Counted from the first letter of the stretch, positions 11,332 to 24,120 are shown. The stretch: DNA of 64,000 nucleotides from Amoebophrya sp. A120 (GCA_905178155.1 CAJINV010000002.1:8575224-8639223); one strand, 5' to 3'. Numbers and translations are program-made. The notes: generated by a model not told the origin, from the letters alone.

Positions 11332-12276
11332 AGCACTCAATCAACAAAGCCAGGCAGCCCCTTCATCTTGGGAATCAATGTATTGTGCCGGATTTCAAGA
11401 ATACAGAAAAATGAAAACGCTGAAGCTCTTCTACATCATGCACGTTGAAAATTCATATACATAGATGGCCAGAACGCGCGCAAGGTGCTTGCAAGCGGCA
11501 ACAACTCAAAACTTACACTCATAGACGGCGACGTTTCGGCTTCCTCGTCTCTCAAACTGCCTGCCGCGGAAAAACACTACTACAGGATCTTTCACTTGTT
11601 TTGCCGACTACTCGTCCAACGGTGTGACCAATGATCTGCGCCTGCGGTAGTAGTAGGTACTAAGCCAACACACCATAAGCATCTTGGAACGCCAAGCAGA
11701 GTCGAGGCTGCGAACAAAAAAAAGAAACGGAGGCGACCTTCTCTTATCTGTGAGTCAGACATTCGGCCAAATATTTGTGATACCAAAAGGCAATACTGAT
11801 GAATGTGTCGCAGAAAACGGTTCGGATTTCGATTTGATACAACAAACGAGTGGAGTTTTTTTAAAATGTGACACTGACACGACAACGCACGGTGCATACT
11901 GCACCTGCACATACCTTGATCCAGATCTTTCGCCAAGGGTAGATCAATATTTCTTTTCGCAAAAAATAAACACTAGAGGTGTGTTGAACTAGAAGTTCTG
12001 AAAAGACAACATAATTACAAGCCATACAGGTTTTTACAAGAATCACTGACCAAAAGCAAAACGCCTATATGCATAATCTGGTGTCGTTGTTGTTAGATCA
12101 AACTTGTATTTCTCTCTATAGCAGGCGTCGAAATTTTATGATTCCTATCCCGGTTCATTATATTCGTGGTACAACTCTCTATTGATAAAAATCCTTATCG
12201 TTGCAAAAAATCTAGAGTTCAGCCGAAGTGGATGCAACGAGTTGCGTCTACTCCTCAGGAAGTAGCAGTCTGCCGA
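11332..12276. other. Intergenic stretch, no gene seen
   Basis: Composition is normal again. Short frames only, none recognisable. It lies downstream of the GYF-domain gene, so its right part is probably that gene's 3' untranslated region. Confidence 0.45.
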
Positions 12277-15200
12277 TCATTCCAGGCTCCCGACGTCCTG
12301 CATCGCCAACGGCGCCAGGATTGCCCACAACGACAACAACCCCACTGTACTGCGGCCGAGCTTGTGAATCTTCGCCGGCTGCTCCGCGGCGTTTTCCGCA
12401 TTCTTGTCTTTTTTCACGGGCTTCGGCGGCGCCTCCTTGTAGATTGCGTTGGCCAATTGCAGTGTGGATTGCGGCAGAATGGAGGCGATTAACGGGCTTG
12501 AATTGAACAGAGACGGCTGCTCACCACTTCCGAGAAAATCGTTTTCTGCGTCTTCCTCTCCAGTGCCCGCTGTGAAACTCCCGAGCCCATTCCTCCCCAT
12601 TCCCGCACGCCCACAAGCGGTCGGCACGGTGGAACTTCCGGTCGTGACAAGGGCTGGAAGTCGGTCCGCTTCCACCTGGCCGATGGTCGTCATCTGCACC
12701 CCTCGAGCGGTGATCAATGCCTTCGAGGTTTTCTGGAACATCACACCCAGGTCGGGCAGTCGCTGCTTCGGGCCGTACAGCATGTGCTGGAGATGCAAGC
12801 CGAAGAGTAAATTCTGGTCAGCGTATTGCTGACTGATGTCCACTAGGTCGAGTTTCATCTTCGAAGTCGTGACATCTACTTCTTGTTTGTTCGTCGCTTT
12901 AATGTTTGCTGCGGCAGTGTCGCTACTTCCACCCTGACTGTGCTGTTCCGGCGCTCCTGCTGCAGACGCAGTTCTTATATTACCGTCCGCCCCCGCCGCC
13001 GGTCCTGCACTCATTCCACTCAAAGAGAACCCCTCCTCCCCGATGTTGCCGCAGAGCCACAGCAGCATCTTGACGTGCAACAGCGTCCACTTTCGCTTCA
13101 CGAACACGTCCAAGAACTGCTTCACTTTGAAGAGCTCCGCGAGTTTGGAAAATTCCGTGTGAATGTCGACCAGCGGGCGCCAATAGCGGACGTGTTTCTC
13201 CAGGCTTTTCGGCGACCGGCCAGCGGCGGCGGACGAGGATGACGCGGTGTAGTTGTTGACCATAGGATCCTTTTTCGACGTCCCGAAAAAGTTGTAATTG
13301 TACTTGTCGTGGACAGCAACAGTCGGATCATTTCTGCTATTCGCGGACCCTGTAGAAGTTGTTCTGGACGGAGTTGTGGCTCCACCACCTGCACCATGCT
13401 TTGCTCCGCTATAATGTGCTGTGGTAGTTCCCGCGCCATTCGCTGTCGATTCCTTCGACGACGAAGCCCCGGAAGTAGATCCCCCCTTGTTCTTCGAGGG
13501 CTTCTTCTCCGCGGGCTCCTGGCCGAGGAGTTCTTGGTTGATCTGGTCTTGGAGGTCAAAACCAAAGTCCGACTCGTCGTCCTTCGTCGTTCCGGGCGTG
13601 GACTCCCCAGCACCGTACTGATCGGTAGAAATGTTATGATTTCCATTCGCCAAAAGTGAACTAGAATTCGGGTTGTTCGTTAATTGCTCGTCTTTTCCTA
13701 AAAGTTTGTCCAAATAACTGTCGATCTCCTTGTCGAGCACCTTCCCGTCGTCGATGTTGTTGAAAAAATCCTCCTCCTCCGCTTCCAAAATCGCCGAGGA
13801 GAATTCGAAATTGTCAAAGTGGTGGTCGAAGTACCCAGTTTCGATCAACTTCTCGATGTCCGTCTCTTCCAACTTGTGCATCAAAAGTTTCTCTTTGCTG
13901 TTGCGAACCACCAAATCTTCGTAATTGATGCTGTGTTCACCGGAAGATCCGCCTCCGGAGGACTGAAACAAATGCTGCGCCAATCGGCTATCTGGGTTAG
14001 ATAAAGACTGTTGAACTGTTTTTGAAGATGTCGCTTGTTGTGTTGCTTCGCCTTTCAGTTTCTCTTTGTGGTGAGAGCTGCTGTTATTTTTTGTGGAAAA
14101 GGACCCGTCCTTATTTTTCTTGCTGTTGTCTCTACTGTCAGTGGCCCCGTAGTACCCCTCGTACTCCTGTTTGTACTGGTACTCGTCGATTATCTTCTTC
14201 ATCTTCTTCCCCTCGTAATACACCGAGTCGGAATATTCCCCCCACAAATTCCACTCCGATTTTAGCTCCTTCCGCCACCTGCTCTCCTGTCGCAGCGCGT
14301 TGTGCTTGAAGCTGTTCACTTCGAACGCGGAATTTCTGCCGTTGTCGAGAAACTGGTGGTGCTTGTTTTTGTGGTTGCTCGGTTTGTGCTTGTGGTAGTG
14401 GTCACAGTGAACAGAGTACGGGTCTTCCTTCTGGGTTGCGGAAACATACTCCATGTACTGGTTTCTTCTCTGCAACCACTGCGCTCCGAAAAACTCCAAC
14501 AGGCGGGAGGGGTCGCGGGGCTGAGGTGTGTGTGTGTGTGTGGAGTGGAAATCGGGAAGATAGAAAACACATTTTGGAGAAAAGATAGAATTAGAAACCT
14601 CGAGTACAAGATCCGTGGCGTGATGATTCGTCGAAAGTGAAATATGAATGCTACTGAACAGTCTAGTTAAAGAAAAGGCATGATCAACATGAAAAGGAAC
14701 TGAAATCATGCGAAACTCTGCTTGTGCTGAATCACGGAGAAGTAAAATGGTATAAAAGCAATACGGGCTTCCCGGCCTGATGTCGGTCCTTGGGTGACTT
14801 CAGGCCCAAGGGTTTTTCGTAGTGCTCGTAGTAGAATTCGCTCAGCATTTGGAAGGCCTGGCCGAAGTTTCGGCAGTTTGGGACGGCCGCAGTACTGTCT
14901 GCCGGCTTGCCGTTTCCGATCCCGTGGCCACTCGCGCCCGTGAAAGCGGTGCCCGGAGTGCCTAGAGAGTGCCAGTCGCTGCTGCCCCCGTCCGCGCTGC
15001 AGCCGAAATTGAGGTATTCGACGATGGACGCCTTGTCTTTCTGCATTCGGTACAAGAGCGCCGGCTGGTTGTTGTTCACCGACATGCTGTCCTCGAAGTG
15101 TTTCAGGAACGCGATAACCGTGAAGGGGAGGAGGGAAAACGCTTTCTGTGATTCGGGACACAATTCTCGATTCTGCACGTCCGGGAAGCAGATATTTCGG

Positions 15201-18200
15201 AGCAGAAGCTGCGACTCCTTCTTTTTCATCTGCAGGCACCAGTCGAAGGACTCCCACTGAGTAATCTGCTGCACAGCGGTACCTGCGGCGCTGTTCTCCT
15301 TTTCCGCCCCGTCTTTGTCTTTCGCCGCTGTGCCGTTCACGGTGGTAATTGCCGCGGAATCTGATTCCGAGCCCGTGTTCGCTCCTGCATTGGCACCTCC
15401 ACCAGCTGGAGCCGCGGCTAAACTTCGGCCGGAGCTGATGTTTGCCCAGCGGCCACCGTCGTACTTCCCGGGAACTCCGTGTGTGAACTTCATCTCCTCC
15501 TTCTTCAGCCGCCGCTCACTCATCGACGTGATGGAGGTCAAAAGCACTTTCACCAAGCACTGCTTTGGCCAGTAGTCTAAACACACCCGCTGGAGCGCGT
15601 ACAGTCGGCGGTTGTCGATGGAAACGAGCTTTTTGTAGGGACAAAAGTGGTTGCTCGCGCAGCTGTCGCTGGTCACATCTTGGTCCATCAAAAGAACCCG
15701 GATCGAGGGGAACGGTGTGTAGAGTAAGTGCACCGAATTCGCCAGCGAGCCGGACTGCTTCGCCTCGAAATTCGTGATCTTTCCCTTGTCGCCCACCACG
15801 GTCGACCGGTTTTCCGCTTTTGCTTGCAAATAGTTGTTCTGAATCTGCTCCTGCTTCCGGTCCTGTTCCTCCGACTCGGTTCCCGAAGAAGCGACCAGTT
15901 GTGCTGGGGGCTGCTGGTTCGTCAGCAAGTGCGGGTTCCACAACACCTGTGGCCCGTTGGTCCCGAACGCCAACTCATTCCAGGAGCAGACGCCGGAGGA
16001 CTTCCCCCCGCAAAGCGATACTTCCTCGGACCAAATGGACTGAATCACTTCCTCCACCGGACCTTTCCCGTGGAAGAACGGGTGGATTTCCCGCTGCGAA
16101 AAGTGGATGTGCAAGGGGTTGATCCATCGCTCCTCCCAATTTAGCCTTTCGTTTCCTAAATTCTGGATTTCCTCGGTAACGAACTTGCAGAAAAACCCAA
16201 GGTCGGGTTGATTCACCAGGGTGCGTAGGTAGAAACCGACCGCGTAGCTCAAATAGAAATGCTTGGCGTCCTGGGAAAGAAAGTTTTCCCCCACGGTAGT
16301 TTGTTTCCACGAGTTAAAGCTGTTCTTTGTCAGCAACAGATTCTGGTTCTGGTTATACAAGCTATCTCCCCCGGCGGAACTCGGAGGTCGGGGCGGATTG
16401 CTTGATGTATTTCTCTGGTTGGTGGACGCCATTGTGGCCCGCCGGGAATCCTCATCCTCGAACTCGAGTGCGGTGCCGTAACTGGACACAGTCGTGCACG
16501 AGCCAAACGGAGCAGTCGAAGTCGAAGAGTTGTTTGCTCTTTGCAGTGTGCTGCCCGTAGTACTTGAATCATTGTGTTCCACCTGCTGCGGCGCACAGCT
16601 CCCCTGTGCATCAGTCGGCGGGGAGGGCGGAAGGGGAGGGAGCGGCGGTAGGGGGTTAGTACCTGTCGAGGAGGTTCGCTCTGCTGATATGCTGCCTTGC
16701 TGTGCAGCAGCATCTGTTTGCTGCTGCTGCTGCGCGCCTCCAGCAGCGGTATCTTTGCTACTGACCGTGTTGTGTCGCGTCAAGTAGGTCTCTTCGTCCA
16801 GGAGATCCTGCAATTGCTTCAGGTAAGGGTCCATCTGGGATTTTTCCGCGTCAGCCAGCAAATTCTCAACCACGGGACAGCGATTCATCTGTAAACGCAG
16901 CAGTGTCGAGAAAACGGATCCGAACTGCCCAAGAGCGGAGGTAGATGATGCTTTTGCGGTGGACATGCAGCCCTTGCTATTAGTTTGTCCTATTGTGTTG
17001 CTCTTCACGAAGTCGTCGACGCGTACGAAAAATTTGTCTCCGGTCCTCCGAACTGCGGTCATTTTCGGCAACTTATTGAGAATCTTGTTCAACACCAAAG
17101 TTGCGGGCTTGGGTTTGTCGAAAGAGCTATAGTGACTTGTCTCTTCGTGTTTTGGGGAAGGCGTTTTTGGTTTCGTCTTCTGTTCAAAGAGCGGCAGCGG
17201 GCCAACGATCTGTCCATCGAAATCAGACACAAACTCGAAGCACGCAGTCGGAAGCAGTGTCTGGTTGCTGGAACTCTGTACCGTTTTGTTGTTTTTCGTG
17301 TCGTGTTTATTGTCTCTTCCCGCAGCCGCCCCGCCGGCCGTCTGAGCGGTCGCGGCCTGTTGTCCGGCAACAGAAGTGTCGGTATAGTTCTGCTTCTCAT
17401 ATTCGTGATACGGATTGTACCGGATGTGCGGTTGCGGAGTCTTGTCAGACGCCGCTGCATTGTGCGCCTGCACCTCCTTCTCCGTCGATTGTGCAGCCGG
17501 CGCGTGCTTCTTGTTGCTATTGTGCTGCTGGTACAGCGCGCTCCAGTCCTGCTCTTGTTCATACTGAACAAGATTCTGGTGTTTAACGTTCGCGTTATTA
17601 ACCACATTATTTCTCTGCTGTTGGTTCGCTGCAACTGGTTGCTGGTAGTACTGGTCGCTCTCCTCGCCGAGTTCGTACCGAATATTGTTGTACTTCTTTC
17701 CACCGCCACCGTTCGCAGTCTGCTGGTGTCCAGAACCAGCTGCACCTAAGTGGTACTTACTTGCTTCCACCGGATGCTCGTCGGGCTCCGAGTCGCTACC
17801 CGGGTCGATAATCATGTCCCCGTAACGAAACTTCTTGCCGTCGTTGGTTTTGAAATTAAACAGCGGGTTTTGGGAGTCGTCTGCCTGCTGTAGTTCTGCG
17901 ATCGTCACGTCTGCCATGATATCCTCGAAATTAGTCGCGGAGGGGGCGGCATTTTTCGTTTCTTCTTCGGCCGATGTTGAGGGTGCCTGTTTAACATTTC
18001 CTCCTGCTTTGTTCGTCTGCTTCGGATCAAGCTCCACTGGCGGAGCAACGCTACTCTTCCCTTGCGTTGCAGATGTTCCGGGCAACACACCGCCAACCTG
18101 CACGAGACTGCCTCCCTTTGCGAGCAGCATTTTCTGCCCCTTTTCGGTCAGATGCGACGGATGAACCACCATTGCTGGAACAGCCGCACTACTGCCGGGC

Positions 18201-19297
18201 GGTCCACCGACGTCTCCCTTGGGTTGATGTACTGATCCCTTGGCTTGGCTACCCACACTGGCGGTCGGCGACATCAACTGTGCGCTAGTTTGTCCTGCTC
18301 CCCCCGTCGGCGGCGGCCCGGTGGGTGGCGGCTGCATCGGTGCAGCAGCAGCAGCAGCGCCGCCCTTTCCAAGGTGCTGAAAGTGAAGATCTGCTGGTTG
18401 GTGATACGGGGGGCCTCCTGCGGCAGCTGTGGCCGGAATATCGAATCCACCTGCGGGCGGCTGCATGATGGGCGCACCAGCAGGAGCTCCTCCGGGTGGT
18501 CCCACCCCCGCCCCTGGGAGATGCTGATACGCAGGTGGGAGCTGGCCCACCAAGGCGGGCCCACCCGCCCCCGGCGCAGGTGCAGCCGGAGCGGCCATGA
18601 GCGGGATGCCGCCCTTTATCATCATCGGCGGACCCGGGGCCGCAATGCCGGCGCCGGGCAGGAACATCGCCGCGCCGGGCGCCGGCGCGCCCGCGGGCGG
18701 CAGGGCGGCCCCAGCCGCGCCCCCCTTCATCATCGCCATCTGTGCGGCCGTAGACGAGCCCTTCATCAGGAGCTGTGCGGGCGAAATCTTGGTCGGCATG
18801 TTCGCCGGGTTCATGTCCTGCACCTGTTCCGCCCCGGTGTTCGCCTTCTTGTTTTTCGACTTCGATTTTTTGGACAGCTGCACCGCTGCCGCTTTTTGCT
18901 GCATGGACAGGTGTTGCTGGGGCTGCTGTTGAGAAGATTGCTGCTGTACAACTAGCGCAGGAGCAGCTCCAGCTCCTCCCGGAGCAGGTTGTTGGGGTTG
19001 TTGTACTAGTTGCTGAGCTGCAGCGGCCTGCTGCTGCAGCTCCTTCTGTTCCACGTGTTGCGCGTACGCCGCAATATCGTTCATGCTGCTGGGTTTCTTG
19101 AAGGCCGCGACGAAAATTTGACTCACCGGCATGTTCGGAAAGTAGTCCCGGATCGGCGCAAACGGGCACCCGGGGTCCGGCTGGACCCGGAGCTCGTGGG
19201 GGAGAAAGCCCGCCCCGTACCACTCCCGCATCTGACTTTGGAGAAAGGGGCCCTGGACCCGCCCCTTTCTGTCGATATACCGCCACTCGTTGGACAT
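12277..19297 (-). CDS. Large GYF-domain protein (about 2258 residues, two exons)
   Basis: The GYF domain is at the extreme N terminus: W-R-Y-I-D then GRVQGPFLQSQMREWYGAGF and a following LP. GYF domains bind proline-rich peptides, usually in splicing or mRNA-repression complexes. I favour the ATG at 19297 (MSNEWRYID) since the domain starts there; an in-frame ATG at 19366 would add 23 residues. After the domain come long Gln/Ala/Pro-rich and Gly/Pro-rich tracts, then Ser/Asn-rich linkers, and an ordered block around residues 1040-1240. The first exon (14765-19297, 1511 codons) ends at a GT donor and the second (12277-14520, 748 codons) begins after CTCAG; both are whole codons, giving KP-PRDPSRL at the join. 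The intron holds a TG microsatellite. Partners and exact role are not readable from sequence. Confidence 0.7.
14526..14542. repeat. TG dinucleotide microsatellite in the GYF gene intron
   Basis: Eight or so TG units lie right next to the 3' splice site of the only intron (on the coding strand an AC run leading to CTCAG). It may substitute for a pyrimidine tract. Confidence 0.8.
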
Positions 19298-20505
19298 TGT
19301 TGTGTTGATATTTTTCAATTCAAAAAGTATATAATTGTCGCGGTTCTTAATGTTGGCCGGAAACAAGGAGCATTTCGGGTAATGGACCGGAAGGAAGAAG
19401 TACGAGCAACTTCTACTTTTTTTCAGATCGTTATTAAATCACAACTTCTACGGCTTCGAAGAGGGTCGTCTCGTGCGCTATGCGTACCTATAATTGTTCG
19501 CTACTTTCATGTTTGATGTAGTTCATCATCTTTCTCATCATGATAACGCCATCTAGTCTAGTAAGGTTGTCAATCACGACAAAAATGTAAATCATGATGT
19601 GTTGTGCTACTATGTGGTGACAGAGTAGAAAGCGCGGCGTAGGAATTGTCGCGCTATGAAAAAGTAGAGAAGCGTCGCTGTGTTGTACTGCCAGCTATTC
19701 CAAGTAGGGATTTGGATTTCCATTTCAATTGCTTTGATGATGATCATGTCGCTTTTCATGTTGAGAAATAATGTATGAGAAAACTTCTACTTACAGCTGC
19801 TGGTGCTGTGGCATGTATCGATCTCGACCACTGCTTGTACTATGCGCGGATGGCTTATCGAAAAGATCCATTGTGTTGGAATAACGTGGCTTCCCAGCGC
19901 GTGGTTGGTGAGCTTGATTCTCCCCCTCCGAACGCAGGGGAACGAAGCGAACAACAGTTATTTGTCAGGCACATATGGAAAGTGCGAAATCGTGCGATCT
20001 GGGTAGCAGGAGTGTAAAATCTACTCCTTGCAGTACGAGTACTCGTCGCGTCTGAAAATAAGCAGGTAGACAACCACTCGCAAGTGTTCTTCGGGGATCA
20101 AGTTGATGTAAGGTGTCTATAACAATGTGCTCGCCCTCGGAAAATATGAGATTCCTTCACAAGAGCCAGAACGAGGTAACAGGTCCTCGCTTCTCTGCTG
20201 CGCACGCTATGGTCAGTACCACCGCGATCGATGGGCAGCATCTCGATAGGGAGGTCCCTGGAAAAAAGTGTAGCAAGTTAGTCCTTGTCGTGGAGGACGC
20301 ACGATTCCTCGTTTCAGCGCAGAAGCCATGAACTGAACGGGCCACAGCTGTGAAGGAATACAGTGCCGGTGCCGGTGCTCGTGCTTTTTGAAAAAATGTC
20401 GCCGGTAGTTGAGAGACTGCGAGAAGGAAGACGAGTTACGGTTGATGAGGGGACATCTGAATTATTCGTCCTTGGGTAACAACACATTGCTCTGGTGCTG
20501 GTGGA
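19298..20505. other. Intergenic stretch, no gene seen
   Basis: Contains the 5' flank of the GYF gene and the 3' flank of UFD1. Two plus-strand open frames (19775-20017, 20113-20331) have no recognisable content and would be the only plus-strand genes, so I do not call them. Confidence 0.45.
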
Positions 20506-22725
20506 CTACTCCAACGAATGTCCTTCCCCTTCGAACACCATGGTCATTTCAACTTGTTTATCATACTGAAAAGCGCCCCGCCCACAAAAGTGAAAGTTTC
20601 CACCAACGATTGCGTCGCATGAGCAGATCGGCTTCACTGTGACTGTGCTGCTTTCCTGCGAACGCGATGAATTCACTACCATGCATGGAAAATTCCTGAT
20701 GCTGAAGCTGATACATGTACTACATCCAAGGCCGCAGCAAATGACAGACTCTATAAAGGAACCTCCTTTTGTACTACAGAAACTACACGCTTCCCTTCTA
20801 GGGTTGTAGGGGCACTTCTCACTTGGATACTTTTGCTTCTTGTTCCCGCCGGCGGCTGGTTTTTCGTAACCCTCTTTGCTCATCATGTTCCCCGTGTTGT
20901 ACCCGTACGGAGGCTCCTCCCGCACCCCGCCCGGTATTCTTTTCGATATCCAGGGCGTGTCGTCGCTCGCGTCGGACATCATGCTGGAGTCCAAGTCCCG
21001 GGGCGAAACCATCGCGTTGTCGCGGAGCTGGTCTAACCGTGCCGGCTTCCCGTCCAGCCGCTGGCCGGCGCCGCCGAACACACGGGAGTTGTTCGTGGAG
21101 GCGATGCTGCTGGCCGCGTCCATCATGTCCGAGTCGCGCGGACTGGGTTCCATGTTGGAGTTTCCGAACGTTTTGTCGGGGGAAGAGAACTGATTCAGGT
21201 CGGTGCTACCTGATGAAAGTTCAATAGCAGGAGGTACTAGATTCATTTGATTTCATGTTCATTTGATATACGTGGTCTATAAAGCTTCATACACATACAT
21301 CACTACTATCAATCTACTAGGTGGTGTTTCGATTGCTGCAATTATGCTCGAAAAATGCGACTGTTCTATCAGCAGGAGCAAGTGCAGACGCAAAGGACCA
21401 CTACCTGTCGCTCCTCCGCCTAGCGGCAAGGACGGTGGTACTTGCGGCTCCACGTAGTCCTTTGGTGGCGCGAAGTCCACGTTCACGTCCGTTTCGATCA
21501 CACAGATCGCGTTGGCGGGCTTGCACTCCATTATCTCGATTTCATACCGCTTCTTGTTGTATGTAATGCTGATACCTGAGTCAAAGCGACAGGTCTGAAT
21601 TTCGTCACCGTGCAATCGATTTTTTTTACAACGATTTTGGGCTAATATATAATGCTGGGCACAAAGACAGTTGCTCGCAGCAGGTGAGATATAACCTGCA
21701 CAGCCACAAAAAGGAAGAGGCTTGCAGAGCAATAGATGCAACACGGTTAGACCGAAATCGAAAAAGCACAAACTCAAATCAAAACTGTATGTATACAATC
21801 GCCGACTGTCAAGGTCGCGAATCCTCGCAGGCTGTTCTCCAGGACGGTTTTTGGATTGTGAATCGACAAAAAATCGCTGGTTACTGGCCGGAGTTTGACG
21901 AATTTTCCCTTTGGCAGGGAGGTGTTCATGATCCTTATCAAGTCCCCCTCGGATATGACTTGCTCAACCGTTACAATCTCAAACGTTGCAATAGAGTCTG
22001 CGATTTGTCTTGCATGATGAGCATGACAGACTCGCAGAGCGTTCCACTTTCTGCAATACAAATTTCGCCAGATTGTAGTGGGGTTTGGGGCTCCGGAGCT
22101 TGTCATGCGCAATCCTATAAGAGTTGGCATGGCTAGATCATGCACTCTTGCATCACAGATTTCCATATTCTATTGTAACGTTTGACATTGTAACACCTGA
22201 GAGGGTTATATCGGACAACAACAGATTCTGCATCATCCAATAAGGAAGGTAACACGTTCCCTCCTCAGCGACAAATTCCTGCACGCCGCAGTGGGTGCGG
22301 TGCGTGTTACCGTTGGAAGCCTGTGGATGTTGCATTTCAAAGGAGTTCTATTTGGATCATCTCTAAGCGGTTTTACAGAGATTGTGACACAACAAAAACA
22401 TCAAAATTGCGACATAAAACTCTATCCGGGAGGATTGATGAGGAGGAGCGGGCGACCAGAATCAATTTTTTCCAATCATCTAGTATAATACCTCAAACAG
22501 CATCGGGTAGCTGATGTTGAGACGGGCCAGGTTGTCCAGTGCTGAGCTCGGCAGTATTATCTTGTTTCCCGACTCCAGGTCCTCCCTTCCGGCAAAGCTG
22601 ACCGGGTAGCAGCGGTACTGCACATCGAAGCGGGCGTTCGGATTGTGCATCGCATTTCCAAAAAAGTTCGCGAAGAAACCCCCGCCTCCGGGGTCGCCCC
22701 CGCCGCCGGGGCCGCGGTTGAACAT
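20506..22725 (-). CDS. UFD1: UFD1, ubiquitin-fusion degradation / p97 (CDC48) cofactor
   Basis: UFD1 with NPL4 recruits the p97/CDC48 ATPase to ubiquitylated proteins, for example in ER-associated degradation. The N-terminal double-psi barrel is clear: [14 protein letters not shown], then [60 protein letters not shown] and [13 protein letters not shown], all in family order. Exons: 22492-22725, 22216-22320, 21797-21953, 21405-21575 and 21209 downward. Introns 1, 3 and 4 are GT-AG; intron 2 is the introner at 21954-22210, and removing it joins MMQNLLL to SEGDLIRIM as the family requires. The frames agree across all five exons. The C-terminal half after residue 222 is Ser/Asp-rich and unlike typical UFD1, and the end at 20506 is uncertain because a further intron is possible near 20810. 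An in-frame ATG at 22755 could also start it. Confidence 0.9.
21954..22210 (-). mobile_element. Introner element (257 bp) in UFD1
   Basis: Flanked by the perfect duplication TCGGA (21949-21953 and 22211-22215). Termini are TATGACTTGCTCAACC (plus strand, left) and TATAACCCTCTCAGG (read from the right). Subterminal inverted repeats share the core CAAACGTTACAATAG, with one mismatch. The interior carries GCATGACAG and TTGTCATGC, the motif common to the other introners. Removal with one TCGGA gives TCC-GAG-GGG, that is LLL-S-E-G-D, matching UFD1 proteins across the join. Confidence 0.9.
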
Positions 22726-22845
22726 AGTGGGTTTCTTCCCGGTATTCTTGATCAACGGGTGCTATTTGCGGAAACCCAAGTGAGTAAAAGTTGAAAATCA
22801 CAATCCTACTTGAAGATGATGTTGATGTTCATATGATATACTTAC

Positions 22846-23480
22846 ATAACACTTGATTCTGCGAGGCCTGCGCGGGCGTGCATTATTGCGTTCAAGTTTT
22901 GTAGGTTATTGAGGTCCTGAATGTTCCACAACATCAACGATTTGCAGTGCACCGAGACGAGTGACAGTGAATCTATCTTCATCAAAACACCGACGTAGAC
23001 CTAGAAAAGACAAGTTTTCATCTGTGACTAAATTTCTTACTCTTCTTGGCGCTAGAGAAAGGTACTTACGCGACCGTCACTGAGGAAAATATTGATAGAT
23101 ATCCCTAGAAAACAAGCGCGCTTACGTCCCCCGTTCGTTGTATAAGGTACAGCTATTGCTGCAGATCAATTTTTTGCAGCGTCAACTAACTATTCAAACT
23201 CGTAATCCATGGTCGGAGGTCGAAGGAGTGAACTTTGACTTTCCAGATGCATCAACATTTTGCGGCATATAAAAGTTTTGGAGGTAAATCGTGTAGTACC
23301 AGGCACAATATTCTTTTTGTTCCACCACAACTGAAGATTTGGACCCAGATGATAGTTTGCGGTAGAGTTCGTCTTTGTTGTGACCAACGCTGCTGGTACA
23401 TGAGCAGTCCGCGGTTGGTATTGAAGAACACGCTTGATAATTTTTGTCGGTCAGGCGAAAGATGCACAAGCACCAGCCTA
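22846..23480 (-). CDS. Orphan exons with an Sm-like sequence motif
   Basis: Three consecutive exons can be read: up to about 23130 (ends TTNGG), a 35-base exon at 23070-23104, and 22846-23000, each bounded by good GTAAG donors and CTAG acceptors. Joined they read RISINIFLSDGRVYVGVL then MKIDSLSLVSV, followed by a Leu/Asn-rich helix. The pattern hydrophobic-x-hydrophobic, DGR, G-x-L, D resembles the Sm1 motif of Sm/LSm RNA-binding proteins, but the rest does not fit, and a beta-propeller strand is an alternative. The last donor could splice to the first UFD1 exon, which has an AG acceptor 30 bases before its ATG, so these may be an N-terminal extension of UFD1. Upstream, the frame between 23180 and 23480 is uncertain. 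Confidence 0.3.
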
Positions 23481-24120
23481 CGCATGGCACCTGCCGGGCC
23501 CAGGTGGACCACACTGGTTTTGCCTTGCATATTTCGTCTTTTGCGTTTTTTCCTTTTGCTTTTGTTGTCGCTATGTTTCGTTTATTTTTCATCTTCCTCG
23601 TCCAACATTTCATTGCAAACCACCACCATTTACAGCATGATTCGCAGGGGCGTTCCCGTTGTGTTGACAAGAAACATAAAACTCGCTGAAAATCAGCGCA
23701 CGGAAACCGAAACAAAACAGCTGGCATAAGCATATGCCCACTGTCTGTCTCTGTCTGTGCGCGTCACACTTTTTTGTAGTCATGCTTGTCAAAGGATATA
23801 CTGACGAAAATTCCCCGGAAGATGCCGCCAGCATGAGTCAGCACTGCCTCCTTATCTGTATTCTCAAAGGGAGATCTCCACTACAAGTCGTCTCTGGCGT
23901 GCTGTTGCTGTATTGCTGATGTGATAGCGCATCATGAAATACGAATGTCGTCAGAAGAGATTCACTTCTGGGGCGGTGAGGGGTACGGGTAGTTGGGGTA
24001 GAAGTACTATCCCTTGTTGTCGCTTTCATATCCGCTACCGGGGTAGAGGTAGACGTAGCAGGATTATTAGGAGGGGAAATTCCAGTTCTGGTAGAAAGAC
24101 TGCAGAGCCGCCATCTCACA

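Larger units (their letters stand above)
8200..11340. other. GC-rich island without credible genes
   Basis: Base composition changes abruptly near 8200 and returns to normal near 11340. The sequence is rich in GCC, GCG and CGGC words. Long open frames occur on both strands in several overlapping phases (for example 8575-9878 plus, 8315-9389 minus), which is what GC-rich DNA gives by chance because stop codons are AT-rich. Their translations are Arg/Ala/Pro-rich and contain no recognisable domain. Its right part is the 1526-bp element at 9801-11326. The word AGCCAGGCAGCCCC occurs near 8358 and again near 11349. It may be transposon-derived or foreign, for instance from a dinoflagellate host; composition alone does not decide. 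Confidence 0.6.

Noticed and set aside
19775-20331. Two short plus-strand open frames between the GYF gene and UFD1
   Set aside because: No protein-like composition, and they would be the only plus-strand genes in the window.
23960-24110. Tyr/Pro-rich frame with only three stops (YLYPGSGYESDNKG, YFYPNYPYPSPPQ)
   Set aside because: It lies beyond the SELENOT stop, is broken by TAA, TAA and TAG, and there is no sign of stop-codon reassignment in the other genes.
23640-24120. Possible SECIS cores (ATGA words on the minus strand near 23937, 24033 and 23785)
   Set aside because: None is followed by an unpaired AA and a matching GA within a foldable stem that I could verify by eye.
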